The notes: generated by a model from the letters alone, not told the origin. A stretch of 64,000 nt of DNA from Streptomyces sp. NRRL F-5122 (GCF_001507435.1 NZ_LMWH01000139.1:62001-126000); one strand, 5' to 3'; positions 51,472 to 63,505 are shown, numbered from the stretch's first letter. Numbers and translations: made by a program.

Positions 51472-52937
51472 TGCTTCTGCGACTCCCCCCGCTCCCGCGG
51501 CCACGGGGCATCCACTCCCTGCGCGGCAAGTTGACGCTGGCGAACGTGGGGCTGCTGGCGCTCGGTATCGTGGCGGCGACCGCCATCAGCCTGATGGGCA
51601 TGCGGCACTACGTACTCGGGCAGATCGACACCGAGCTGACCAAATCCCGTGACTCGCTCGTGCGTTCACAGCTGACCCTGCGGGAGATCGACTCGCTGAG
51701 CGCGCTTGCGGTCGTCCGCGACCGGCTGCTGCCGCACAGCGGCGGCGACTCGCCGAACCCGGACTCCGTGTTCGCGGCCGTCGACCGGGACGGCACCGTG
51801 CTCACCGTCGCCGGCCTGAAGCCGACCGACGCCCAGCAGGCGCTCGCCTCCGCCGTCCACGACCCCGCCACACTCGTCGTGGCCCCCCAGCCGCGCGACA
51901 TCCACCTGCGCGGCGACCCCTACCGCGTGACCGGGGCGCGACTCGCGGACGGCACCTATGTGCTGCTCGCCCGCTCGACCAGGGTGCTGCACACCGGCAT
52001 GGCCAAGGCACTCAGACTCGATCTCACCATCGGAACCCTGCTGCTGGCCCTGCTCGCGGCGCTGACGATGATCAGTGTGGGCCGGCGGATGCGGCCACTG
52101 GAGGACATGGTGGAGACGTCGTCGGCCATCGCCGAGGGCGATCTGACCCGACGGATGCCCTCCAGCAAGGAGACCTCCCTGGAGGTGGAGCAGCTGCGCA
52201 CCGCGCTCAACTCGATGCTCCACCAGGTGGAGTCCGCGTATCGCACACGCGAGCGCAGCGCCGCCCAGCTCCGCCACTTCGTCGCGGACGCCTCGCACGA
52301 GCTGCGCACGCCGCTGTCGGCGATACGCGGCTACCTCCAGCTGTACGACAAGGGGATGCTCACCGATCCGGACGAGCGCAAGCGGTCCTGGGAGCGGATG
52401 ATGGCCGAGGCGGACCGGATGGGACGCCTGGTGGACGAACTCCTCGTCCTCGCCCGCCTGGACCAGCGGCCCGAACTCCGTTTCCGGAACGTGGACCTGA
52501 GCCGGCTGGTGCGGGACGCGGCGGAGGACCTGCGGGCCCAGCAGCCGGGACGGCCCGTGACGGTGCGCGCGGACGGAGCGCTGCTCGTACGGGCCGACGA
52601 GTCGGGTCTGCGTCAGGTACTCGGCAACCTCGTGACGAACGTCCGGGTCCACACGCCCGCCGGCACCCCGGTGCTGCTCGGCCTCGAACGCGAGGGCGAG
52701 GTCGTACGGCTGTGCGTCGCGGACGAGGGTCCGGGCCTCGCGGAGGAGGACGCGGCACGTGTCTTCGACCGCTTCTTCCGCGCGGGTCAGGGTGCGGGCA
52801 GCGGGCTCGGCATGGCGATCGTGCACGGGGTGGTGGCAGCGCACGGCGGCGATGTGGCGGTGCGGACGGCGCCGGGCGAGGGGCTGGCGGTGACGGTCAC
52901 GCTGCCGGAGCGGGCGCACGACCGGGACCACCGGTGA
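51468..52937 (+). CDS. Sensor histidine kinase
   Basis: The 489-residue membrane kinase has two helices (about 22-45 and 180-200) around an extracytoplasmic sensor domain of about 130 residues, then HAMP (MRPLEDMVETSSAIAEGDLTRRM). HisKA follows with FVADASHELRTPLSAIRGY, whose His is the phosphorylation site, and then the ATPase domain (NLVTNVRVHTPAGTP, DEGPGL, GSGLGMAIVHG). It pairs with the regulator that ends at its start. The ligand is unknown. Its stop lies 18 bases from the convergent binding-protein gene. Confidence 0.92.
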   Translation: MMLLRLPPLPRPRGIHSLRGKLTLANVGLLALGIVAATAISLMGMRHYVLGQIDTELTKSRDSLVRSQLTLREIDSLSALAVVRDRLLPHSGGDSPNPDSVFAAVDRDGTVLTVAGLKPTDAQQALASAVHDPATLVVAPQPRDIHLRGDPYRVTGARLADGTYVLLARSTRVLHTGMAKALRLDLTIGTLLLALLAALTMISVGRRMRPLEDMVETSSAIAEGDLTRRMPSSKETSLEVEQLRTALNSMLHQVESAYRTRERSAAQLRHFVADASHELRTPLSAIRGYLQLYDKGMLTDPDERKRSWERMMAEADRMGRLVDELLVLARLDQRPELRFRNVDLSRLVRDAAEDLRAQQPGRPVTVRADGALLVRADESGLRQVLGNLVTNVRVHTPAGTPVLLGLEREGEVVRLCVADEGPGLAEEDAARVFDRFFRAGQGAGSGLGMAIVHGVVAAHGGDVAVRTAPGEGLAVTVTLPERAHDRDHR

Positions 52938-52955
52938 GCGCCCGCCCGGCGTCCG

Positions 52956-54512
52956 TCAGATCCAGGTCAGCCGCCAGAGCCGGAAGACGCCGGTACCGTC
53001 CGACAGGTACTGGCCTCCGCCGACGTCCTCGCTGCTGACCACGTACTCCTTGCGCTGCCACAGCGGGATCAGCGGAACGTCGTCCGCCACATGCTGCTGG
53101 ATCTGCTCGAAGTCCTCGGCGCTCTGGGCGCGGTCCGAGAACCGCTGGCTCTCCCGGATCAGCCTGTCGACGTCCTCGCTGCCGTAGCCGTTCTTCATGC
53201 TGTTCCCGGTGCCGATGAGCGGGGCGGTGAAGGTGTCCGGGTCGGGGTAGTCGGCCACCCAGCCGACGGCGTACGCGTCGAGCTTTCCTTCCGCGTACCG
53301 CTTCTGGAAGGCGGTCCACTCGTAGCCCTGGAGGTCCACCTTGAACAACCCGGTCGCCTCGAGCTGCCGCTTCAGCTCGGTGGCCTCCTCCTCGGCGGCA
53401 CCGCGACCCTTGCCGTATCCGTAGGTGAAGTGGACGGGCACATGCACCCCCGCCTCGGTGAGCAGGGCACGGGCCTTTGTGACGCTGTGCGTGGGGTAGG
53501 CGTCGAAGAACGAGGTGGTGTGACCCGTGATGCCCGCCGGGATGAGCGAGTAGAGCGGGTCGGTGGTGCTCTCGTACACCTTGTCGATCAGTTCCTCGCG
53601 GTTGATCGTCATCGCGACGGCCTGGCGGACCCGGCGGTCGTGCAGCGGCGAGCTGGAGGCGGTGTTCAGGACCAGATTGCGGATCTCGGCGCTGTCGGCC
53701 TCGCTGACACGCTGGTCGGGGTCGCTCGGTGAGAGGCCCGCGAGCATGGCGGGCGGCAGCTGACGCGTGGCGACGTCGACCTCCTTCGCCTTCCAGGCCT
53801 TCTCCAGCGCGGCCGGGTCGCCGTAGTAGCGCAGGTCGATGGGCCGGCCCGTGTCCTTGACGTCGCCCTTGTAGCGGGTGTTCGGGGCGAGGACGGCGTT
53901 CTTGTCCTTCGAGTACGACGTCAGGGTGTACGGGCCCGTCCCGTCGGCACCGGAGTCGTCGCGCAGCGCGTTCTGCGGGTACTTGGTGTGGTCGACGATC
54001 ACTCCGGCGCCGGTGGCCACCTTGAAGGGGAACGTCGCGTCGGGCGAGGACAGATGGAAGGTGACGGTGAGCTTGTTGGCGTCGACCGAACCCAGCGTCT
54101 CGAGCAGGGACGCGGGGCCGACATCCGAGTTGATCTTCTTGACCCGGTCGAAGGAGTACTTGACGTCCTCGGCGGTCATGGTGCGCCCGCTCGGGAACGT
54201 CAGTCCGTCGCGCAGGGTGCAGCGGTATGTCTGCAGGTCCGACCCGACGAACCCGCAGCTCTTGGCCGCGTCCGGCACCGGTTCCACACCGTCGGGTTCG
54301 AAGGTCAGCAGCGACTGGAACACGCTGCTGAACAACGCCCAGGATCCTGCGTCGTAGGCCCCCGCCGGGTCCAGGGACGTGACGGCGTCCGTCGTCCCCA
54401 CGGTGATCGTCTTGTTGCTGTTCTCCGCGGCCGGCAGCAACTGCCACCCGCCCACTCCCACTCCTGCCAGAACCAGCACAGTCGCGAGAATCCGTATGCG
54501 AACCGAACGCAT
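52956..54512 (-). CDS. Oligopeptide-type ABC substrate-binding protein (SBP_bac_5), orphan
   Basis: The 518-residue protein has the SBP_bac_5 fold: TITVGTTDAVTSLDPAGAYD at the start, RDGLTFPSGRTMTAEDVKYSFDR, and PLHDRRVRQAVAMTINREELI. The N terminus has a hydrophobic segment (ILATVLVLAGVGVGGWQLL) but no lipobox Cys, so it may be secreted or remain as a signal anchor. Peptide-binding proteins of actinobacteria are usually lipoproteins. No permease or ATPase genes are adjacent, so it may serve a transporter elsewhere or act as a sensor for the neighbouring kinase. GGGAGGG lies before the ATG at 54512. Confidence 0.85.
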   Translation of the reverse strand: MRSVRIRILATVLVLAGVGVGGWQLLPAAENSNKTITVGTTDAVTSLDPAGAYDAGSWALFSSVFQSLLTFEPDGVEPVPDAAKSCGFVGSDLQTYRCTLRDGLTFPSGRTMTAEDVKYSFDRVKKINSDVGPASLLETLGSVDANKLTVTFHLSSPDATFPFKVATGAGVIVDHTKYPQNALRDDSGADGTGPYTLTSYSKDKNAVLAPNTRYKGDVKDTGRPIDLRYYGDPAALEKAWKAKEVDVATRQLPPAMLAGLSPSDPDQRVSEADSAEIRNLVLNTASSSPLHDRRVRQAVAMTINREELIDKVYESTTDPLYSLIPAGITGHTTSFFDAYPTHSVTKARALLTEAGVHVPVHFTYGYGKGRGAAEEEATELKRQLEATGLFKVDLQGYEWTAFQKRYAEGKLDAYAVGWVADYPDPDTFTAPLIGTGNSMKNGYGSEDVDRLIRESQRFSDRAQSAEDFEQIQQHVADDVPLIPLWQRKEYVVSSEDVGGGQYLSDGTGVFRLWRLTWI

Positions 54513-54669
54513 CGGCGCGCCCTCCCCAGGCACTCAGCGCATGCCACTCCCCTGTGGCGCGGATCACCTAATCACAGGAGTTTGACCTGAGGGAAGAGGG
54601 ATTTGTTGAGATGAGAGTTAACTTGTCCAAGCCTTGATCCAACGGCATTTCGTGGACCGGGTGACAGCC

Positions 54670-55929
54670 TCACGCCTGCCTCGACGCCAGTTGCACGACC
54701 GTGATGTCCGACGGCGCGCCGACCCGCGTCGGCGGCCCCCAGGCGCCCGCTCCCCGGGAGACGTACAACTGCGTGTCGCCGTACCGGTCCAGGCCCGCGA
54801 CGGTCGGGTTGGCGGCGGCCGCCACGAAGTTGCCGGGCCAGAGCTGGCCGCCGTGGGTGTGGCCGGAGAGCTGAAGGTCCACGTGACGGCGCACGGCCTC
54901 GTGGATCTGCAGCGGTTGATGGGCCAGCAGCACCACGGCGCGCGAGGTGTCGCGGTCGCCCAGCGCCTTGCCGAAGTCGGGGCCCTCGCCCTCGCTCTCG
55001 CCCGCCAGGTCGTTGACGCCGGCCAGGTCGAACCCGGGCAGTTCCGTGCGCGCGTTCTCCAGCGGGTTCAGACCGAGCCGGCGTACCTCCTCGACCCACT
55101 GGTCCGCGCCGGAGAAGTACTCGTGGTTGCCGGTGACGAAGTAGCTGCCGTGGCGCGCCCTCAGCCGGGACAGCGGGGCCGCGGCCGGGCCCAGGTCCTT
55201 GACGCTGCCGTCGACCAGGTCGCCGACGACCGCGATCAGGTCCGGCTGGGTCGAGTTGATCGTGTCCACCACGCGCTGTGCAAAGCCACGGCCGAGTACC
55301 GGGCCCAGATGGATGTCGCTCACGACGGCGATGCGGAACCCGTGGGCCGAGCGCGGCAGACGGGCCAGCGGGACCGTGACGCGTTTCACGGCGGGGCCGC
55401 GCAGAACGCCGTATGTGCCGTACCCCACCGTGCCGGCCGTGGCGGCGGCCACCGCGCCGCCGACCGCCCGGGAGACGAAGAGACGGCGCGAGGGGTCCGC
55501 GGGCACGGGCGCCGGGTCCTGGACGGGTTCCGCTTCCGACTCGGACCGCGCGGGTGCCGTCCCCGCCGGGACCGGTGCGGGACTCGGCGCCGTCTGCCTC
55601 GTCCGCGCCCCGCGCCGCACCAGCAGGTGGATCAGGGGACGCACGAGTTCACCCGCGACCAGTGCCAGCAGCAGATAGAGCGACACCGCCATCCACAGGA
55701 ACCCGGGCCATCCGAGGGTGCGCTGGAGCCAGAAGGGGGCTCCGGCCCGCTCGGCGACCAGGGCCGCGACCATGAGCACCGGTCCGGCGACGAGCACCAC
55801 TGCACCGGCTCGCCGGGCCGGGCCCGGACCCCGGGTCGTGTCGCGCACCAGCCGGCGCCACGCGAACCAGTGCAGCGCCGCCAGGGCGACCAGGGCGGTC
55901 AGAGCGATCAACAGGACGACAACGACCAC
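54670..55929 (-). CDS. Membrane-associated metallophosphoesterase
   Basis: The 419-residue protein has four N-terminal helices and a twin-basic-like SRRLFVSRAVGGAVAAATAG segment, then a calcineurin-type phosphoesterase domain from about 210. The metal ligands are in AVVSDIHLG, VVGDLVDG, VTGNHEYF, and the final GHTHGGQL. Such proteins hydrolyse phospholipid or nucleotide phosphates outside the membrane. GGAG lies four bases before the GTG at 55929. It is 17 bases downstream of the SCO4848-like gene and probably co-transcribed with it. Confidence 0.88.
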   Translation of the reverse strand: MVVVVLLIALTALVALAALHWFAWRRLVRDTTRGPGPARRAGAVVLVAGPVLMVAALVAERAGAPFWLQRTLGWPGFLWMAVSLYLLLALVAGELVRPLIHLLVRRGARTRQTAPSPAPVPAGTAPARSESEAEPVQDPAPVPADPSRRLFVSRAVGGAVAAATAGTVGYGTYGVLRGPAVKRVTVPLARLPRSAHGFRIAVVSDIHLGPVLGRGFAQRVVDTINSTQPDLIAVVGDLVDGSVKDLGPAAAPLSRLRARHGSYFVTGNHEYFSGADQWVEEVRRLGLNPLENARTELPGFDLAGVNDLAGESEGEGPDFGKALGDRDTSRAVVLLAHQPLQIHEAVRRHVDLQLSGHTHGGQLWPGNFVAAAANPTVAGLDRYGDTQLYVSRGAGAWGPPTRVGAPSDITVVQLASRQA

Positions 55930-55946
55930 CGTTCTCCAGCCCTCCG

Positions 55947-56189
55947 CTATGACGTTCGCCGCAACGCGCGCAGTCCGCGCAACCCCAGGGCACCGATGAC
56001 AGTCCCCAAGACAAAGGAGACGACGGCAAGCGTCAAGTGCACCCAGAAGTAGGCCGTCGGATTCCCCGCGTCGTCGAACGCGAGTCCACTGCCGTCCTTC
56101 CACAGGTTCTTGACGAAAGTGATCCAGATGACCCAGCTCCACACCCCGAAGGCGAGCAGGAACCAGGAGACGGGGCGGCTGAGCTTCAT
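55947..56189 (-). CDS. SCO4848-family small membrane protein
   Basis: The 80-residue protein has two helices (about 7-27 and 49-70): SWFLLAFGVWSWVIWITFVKNL and AYFWVHLTLAVVSFVLGTVIGALGL, joined by a loop with DDAGNPT. It matches what I recall of the SCO4848-type actinobacterial membrane proteins. Function is unknown. It lies divergent from the carboxypeptidase gene and just before the metallophosphoesterase. Confidence 0.85.
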   Translation of the reverse strand: MKLSRPVSWFLLAFGVWSWVIWITFVKNLWKDGSGLAFDDAGNPTAYFWVHLTLAVVSFVLGTVIGALGLRGLRALRRTS

Positions 56190-56279
56190 GAGTTCAGTAT
56201 CGCGGTTCTCCGGGCGCCGCTCGGCGCGGGGTACCGAGCATCGGCCGGGATACGGCGGGACTTCCCGCTCCGCGCCCTG

Positions 56280-56292
56280 TACTTTCGCCACC
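56280..56292 (+). promoter_or_regulatory. Leaderless promoter of the D,D-carboxypeptidase gene
   Basis: TACTTT at 56280-56285 ends seven bases before the GTG at 56293, so the transcript probably starts at the start codon. Confidence 0.5.
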
Positions 56293-57564
56293 GTGTCCGC
56301 CATGAAGAAGATCGCCGGGCGCCGTCTGGCGCTCGCCACCGCAGCCCTGTTGCCCCTCACGCTCGCAGCTCCCGCGACCGCCCTCGCGGACACGCAGAGC
56401 CCGACCCTGTCCCATGCGGCCACGCCCCCGGCCCGGATGTCGACCGTCGGCGGCGCGCTGCTGGGCAAACCCGGAACCCAGGCCAACCTCGGCAGCGGTG
56501 CCCCCGTGCTCCCGAAGGACCTGAGCGCGCGCTCCTGGATCGTCGCCGACGCCGAGTCCGGTGACGTCCTCGCCGCCCACAACGCGCACTGGCGGCTTCC
56601 CCCGGCGAGCACGCTGAAGATGCTGTTCGCCGACACGGTGCTGCCCAAGTTCCCGAGGAGCGAGAAGCACAAGGTGGCTCCCTCCGACCTGGCCGGCATG
56701 GGCGCCGGGTCCAGCCTGGTCGGGATAAAGCAGGGCGAGACCTACACGGTCCACGACCTGTGGCTCGGTGTCTTCCTGCGCTCCGGCAACGACGCCGTGC
56801 ATGTGCTGTCCTCGATGAACCACGGCGTCAAGCAGACCGTCGAGGACATGCAGGCGCACGCCGAGGAACTCCAGGCCCTCGACACGAATGTGGTCAGCCC
56901 CGACGGCTACGACGCAGGCGGCCAGGTCTCCTCCGCCTACGACCTGACCCTGTTCGCCCGCTCGGGCCTGCAGAAGAAGGACTTCCGGGAGTACTGCTCG
57001 ACGGTGCGGGCGAAGTTCCCGGGCGAGACCACGAAGAAGCACGGCAGGACGACTCGCGGCTCCTTCGAGATCCAGAACACCAACCGGCTGCTGGCCGGGG
57101 ACTCCGACATCACCCCGTACCAGGGCATCGCGGGTGTGAAGAACGGCAACACCACCAACGCGGGCGCCACCTTCACGGGTGTCGCCGAACGCGGTGGCCG
57201 AGTGCTGCTCGTCACCGTGATGAACCCGGAGAAGAAGGACCACAACGAGGTCTACAAGGAGGCCGCCCGGCTGCTCGACTGGGGCTTCGGCGCGGCCGGG
57301 AAGGTGACTCCGGTGGGCGAACTCGTCGCCCCGCGGGGCGCCCAGGCCGGCTCACAGCCCAGCGCGCCCGCGTCCGCCGCCGCCGGTGGGGAGCAGACCT
57401 CGGCCAAGCCGGTGGCCGCCTCGGTGCGGGAGAGCGGCTCCGGCGGGGTCGGCGTGGCGCTCGCCATCGCCGCCGGGGTGCTCGTGCTGCTCGCGGCGGG
57501 CGTCTTCCTGGTCAACCGCCGCTGGCCGCTGCCGGATCTGGTGCGCCGCCGGACGCGCCCCTGA
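56293..57564 (+). CDS. D-alanyl-D-alanine carboxypeptidase, membrane-anchored (peptidase S11)
   Basis: The 423-residue penicillin-binding protein trims the terminal D-Ala of peptidoglycan stem peptides. A signal peptide (to ATALA near residue 32) is followed by the S11 domain: PASTLKM holds the Ser-x-x-Lys nucleophile, and SGNDAVH is the Ser-x-Asn motif. VKNGNTTNAG stands where Lys-Thr-Gly is usual, so the third motif is Lys-Asn-Gly. A linker and a C-terminal helix (VGVALAIAAGVLVLLAAGVFLV) tether it. The GTG is chosen by the leaderless -10; ATG three codons later is possible. Its 3' end overlaps the convergent YihY gene by 53 bases. Confidence 0.9.
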   Translation: MSAMKKIAGRRLALATAALLPLTLAAPATALADTQSPTLSHAATPPARMSTVGGALLGKPGTQANLGSGAPVLPKDLSARSWIVADAESGDVLAAHNAHWRLPPASTLKMLFADTVLPKFPRSEKHKVAPSDLAGMGAGSSLVGIKQGETYTVHDLWLGVFLRSGNDAVHVLSSMNHGVKQTVEDMQAHAEELQALDTNVVSPDGYDAGGQVSSAYDLTLFARSGLQKKDFREYCSTVRAKFPGETTKKHGRTTRGSFEIQNTNRLLAGDSDITPYQGIAGVKNGNTTNAGATFTGVAERGGRVLLVTVMNPEKKDHNEVYKEAARLLDWGFGAAGKVTPVGELVAPRGAQAGSQPSAPASAAAGGEQTSAKPVAASVRESGSGGVGVALAIAAGVLVLLAAGVFLVNRRWPLPDLVRRRTRP

Positions 57565-58423
57565 CACCGTCGGACCCGCTGCTCCGCGTCGCCGTCCAGG
57601 CGGCGCAGAACAGCACGAGTTTCGCGGTGAAGTTGATCCACAGCAGCAGGGCGACGGGCACCCCGAAGGCGCCGTACATGCTCTTCGACGCGACGCCCTG
57701 GATGTATCCGCTGAGCAGCAGCTTGAGCAGTTCGAAGCCGACCGCACCGATCAGGGCCGCGGTCAGCAGCCGGTGCCGTGGGGGTTCGACGCCGGGCAGC
57801 AGGGTGAGCACGTACAGCAGGACCAGGAAGTCGGCGACGACGGCGACGAGGAGGGCGGCGACCTGCAGCAGGACGCTGCCCCAGCCGTTCCGTTCGAGGC
57901 CCAGCTGCCCGGCCACCCGGTCGATCAGCACCGAGGCGACGGTGGTCACGGCGATGGTCACCAGGATGGCGCCGCCCAGGCCGACGAGCACTACCCCGTC
58001 CTTGGCCTTGGCCAGCACGGGGTTCTCACCCCTGTCGGGCAGCTCCCACACGGCACGCAGGCAGTCCCGCACCTGGGCGACCCAGCCGATGCCCACGAAG
58101 AACAGCGTGGCGCCGGCGATGAGGCTGATGGTGCCCGCGTTCTGCACCAGACCGTGGATGTCGAGCTGGCCGGAGATGCCGGGGAACTGCTCGGCGATCT
58201 TGTTCTGCAGCTCCTTCTGCCGGGACTCGCTGAGGGTCGCGGCGGCGATCGCGGCGGTGACGGTGAGCAGCGGGAAGAGCGCCACGAAGCTGATGAACGT
58301 CATCGCGGCGGCGAGCCGGGTCCACTTCACGCGGTCGAGGCGCTCGTAGGAGCGCCAGGCGTGCGTGGCCATGAGACGTACGACCAACGGCCCGACGACG
58401 GGGAGCTTCTTCAGCCAGTCCAT
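57512..58423 (-). CDS. YihY/BrkB-family membrane protein
   Basis: The 303-residue protein has six helices and the YihY features RLAAAMTFISFVALFPLLTVTAAIAA near the start and YGAFGVPVALLLWINFTAKLVLFCAAW near the end. The family was once called ribonuclease BN and is now regarded as a membrane protein of unclear role. GGGGAG lies before the ATG at 58423. Its C-terminal Gly/Ser/Ala tail lies opposite the last codons of the D,D-carboxypeptidase. Confidence 0.88.
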   Translation of the reverse strand: MDWLKKLPVVGPLVVRLMATHAWRSYERLDRVKWTRLAAAMTFISFVALFPLLTVTAAIAAATLSESRQKELQNKIAEQFPGISGQLDIHGLVQNAGTISLIAGATLFFVGIGWVAQVRDCLRAVWELPDRGENPVLAKAKDGVVLVGLGGAILVTIAVTTVASVLIDRVAGQLGLERNGWGSVLLQVAALLVAVVADFLVLLYVLTLLPGVEPPRHRLLTAALIGAVGFELLKLLLSGYIQGVASKSMYGAFGVPVALLLWINFTAKLVLFCAAWTATRSSGSDGVRGASGGAPDPAAASGG

Positions 58424-58576
58424 GATCCGAATCTCCCCTCGTGTCCCTCGGTCACTCCTCGGGTACCCCCATGAGCACGGCATGCGGCATCGTCGGCCGC
58501 GTACGGTGACTCGCCCATTCCGGTGAGGAGCCGTACAGGCCGAGGACATTGAGATGTTATGCCCGTTTCACGGCGC

Positions 58577-58589
58577 TACGGTCACGGTC
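58577..58589 (+). promoter_or_regulatory. Leaderless promoter of the DprE2-like gene
   Basis: TACGGT at 58577-58582 ends seven bases before the ATG at 58590, which fits a message without a leader. Confidence 0.5.
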
Positions 58590-59357
58590 ATGCCTGCCCC
58601 CAAGGACGCCTTCAGCCCTCCGAAGTCCCTGCTGATTCTCGGCGGCACGTCCGAGATCGCGCTGGCCACCGCGCGCCGCCTCATCGCCCGCCGCGCCCGG
58701 ACCGTATGGCTGGCCGGGCGCCCCTCCCCCGGCCTTCGGAGGGCGGCCGAGCACCTGAGCGAACTCGGCGCCGACACCCGCACCGTGGCCTTCGACGCGC
58801 TCGATCCGGAGTCCCACGAGAACGTCCTCGGGAAGGTGTTCACGGAGGGCGAGATCGACTTGGTGATCCTCGCGTTCGGGGTGCTCGGTGATCAGGCGAC
58901 CGACGAGCGCGACCCGATGGCCGCGGCGCGTGTGGCGCAGACCAACTACACGGGCGCGGTCTCGGCGGGGCTGGTGTGCGCCCGTGCGCTCCAGGACCAG
59001 GGCCACGGCGCGCTGGTGGTGCTGTCGTCGGTCGCCGGCGAGCGCGCCCGCCGCGCGGACTTCATCTACGGCTCCAGCAAGGCGGGGCTCGACACGTTCG
59101 CACAGGGCCTCGGAGACGCGCTCCACGGCACCGGTGTACACGTCATGGTCGTACGCCCCGCCTCGGTCCGCACAAGCGGGACGCAGGCCCGGGACGCGGT
59201 ACACCTGGCCTCGACGCCGGAGGAGATCGCCGCCGCGATCGAGATCGGCCTGCGCAGGGGGTCGGAAGTGGTGTGGGTGCCGGGAGCGCTGCGACTTGTG
59301 ATGTCAGCGCTGCGGCATCTGCCCCGGGCGCTGTTCCGGCGGTTGCCCGTCCGGTGA
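58590..59357 (+). CDS. SDR-family reductase, DprE2-like
   Basis: The 255-residue short-chain dehydrogenase has the NAD(P) loop ILGGTSEIALATARRL and the catalytic Tyr-x-x-x-Lys in IYGSSKAGLD. The length and the Gly-Thr-Ser-Glu start resemble DprE2, which in mycobacteria reduces the 2-keto sugar on decaprenyl phosphate to give arabinose donor. No DprE1 oxidase is in the window, and Streptomyces lacks arabinogalactan. It may act on another lipid-linked sugar, possibly one of the upstream glycopolymer. The ATG at 58590 is preferred over one 12 codons earlier because of the leaderless -10. Confidence 0.82.
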   Translation: MPAPKDAFSPPKSLLILGGTSEIALATARRLIARRARTVWLAGRPSPGLRRAAEHLSELGADTRTVAFDALDPESHENVLGKVFTEGEIDLVILAFGVLGDQATDERDPMAAARVAQTNYTGAVSAGLVCARALQDQGHGALVVLSSVAGERARRADFIYGSSKAGLDTFAQGLGDALHGTGVHVMVVRPASVRTSGTQARDAVHLASTPEEIAAAIEIGLRRGSEVVWVPGALRLVMSALRHLPRALFRRLPVR

Positions 59358-59381
59358 GCGCGTCCCCCGACCGCGGGCGGG

Positions 59382-59963
59382 CTAGAACAGCGGGAGAGTG
59401 GCGTCCTCGGCCCGCGCGGACGCCTGCGGCGGCACGACCGCGCCGCCGAACACGAACTCCCGCAGCTTGCGCCAGACGCCGTCCGCGCCCTGCTCGTACA
59501 GCGCGAACCCGGTACAGGGCCATTCGGCGCGGTAGTCGGCGAGTTCCTCGTGGGCCCGGTCCATCGCCGCCTCGTCGATGCCGTGCGCGACCGTGACGTG
59601 CGGGTGGTAGGGGAAGAGCAGCTCGCGGGCCAGCGGCCCGGAGGCGTCACGAACCTGCTTCTGCAGCCGTGCGCACACCTCGGCGCCCTGGACGACCCTG
59701 ACGTACACGACGGGCGACAGGGGCCGGAACGTGCCCGTCCCGGCGAGCCGCATCGGGAAGGGCCGGCCGGCCGCCGCGACCTCGACGAGGTGGGCCTCGA
59801 TCGCGGGCAGCTCGCAGGCGTCGACCTCCGTCGGAGGCAACAGGGTGACGTGCGTGGGGATGCCGTGAGCCGCGGCGTCGCCGAAGCCCGCGCGCAGCTC
59901 CTGGAGCTGGCTGCCGTGAGGCTCCGGGACCGCGATCGACACACCGATCGTTACGGTCCCCAC
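59382..59963 (-). CDS. 2H phosphoesterase / 2'-5' RNA ligase-like protein
   Basis: The 193-residue protein shows the two His-x-Thr motifs of the 2H superfamily, IPTHVTLLPP near residue 37 and HPHVTVAH near 120. These form the active site that opens or closes cyclic phosphates on RNA ends or small nucleotides. AGGAG lies six bases before the GTG at 59963, which decides the start. It is convergent with the DprE2-like gene, 24 bases away. Confidence 0.85.
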   Translation of the reverse strand: MGTVTIGVSIAVPEPHGSQLQELRAGFGDAAAHGIPTHVTLLPPTEVDACELPAIEAHLVEVAAAGRPFPMRLAGTGTFRPLSPVVYVRVVQGAEVCARLQKQVRDASGPLARELLFPYHPHVTVAHGIDEAAMDRAHEELADYRAEWPCTGFALYEQGADGVWRKLREFVFGGAVVPPQASARAEDATLPLF

Positions 59964-60121
59964 GTCGTCTCCTGTCGTCGTGTTGGTGTGCATTGGCCCG
60001 GGGCAGGACGAGCCGCCGCGGAGATGTTCGGCTTCCGACTGTACGGCCAGGTCTGTGCCCGCGGGCAGGCGCAGACGGAGTGGAGTGCAGCACTCCGCGG
60101 CGCGCCGGGGCCCGGTGGGGG

Positions 60122-63371
<3,250 letters not shown>

Positions 63372-63404
63372 GGGGACCTCCGGACGGCGGGCGTTCAGCG
63401 TTCA

Positions 63405-63500
63405 CGGTCGGCCCAGGCGCACGGCACTCGATCGCTCGACTACGGGCCGCTCCCCGATGGTCGGTCCCATCCCAGCGCGCCAGTCACGGCCCGTCGATCA
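63405..63500 (-). ncRNA. ZTP (pfl) riboswitch in the glyA leader
   Basis: On the minus strand the conserved blocks of the ZTP/pfl aptamer appear in order: CGTGACTGGCG (63488-63478), CGGGGAGCG (63456-63448) and GCGCCTGGGC (63420-63411). An 8-bp P1 helix is possible (63494-63487 with 63449-63442, ACGGGCCG with CGGCCCGT). A -10 TAGGCT at 63505-63500 would start the RNA right at P1. The aptamer ends about 34 bases before the glyA ATG, leaving room for control of the ribosome-binding site. ZTP riboswitches are known upstream of glyA and other folate genes. Confidence 0.82.
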
Positions 63501-63505
63501 GCCTA
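63500..63505 (-). promoter_or_regulatory. Candidate -10 of the glyA promoter
   Basis: TAGGCT on the minus strand lies six to seven bases before the first base of the riboswitch P1 helix. No clear -35 was found. Confidence 0.4.
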
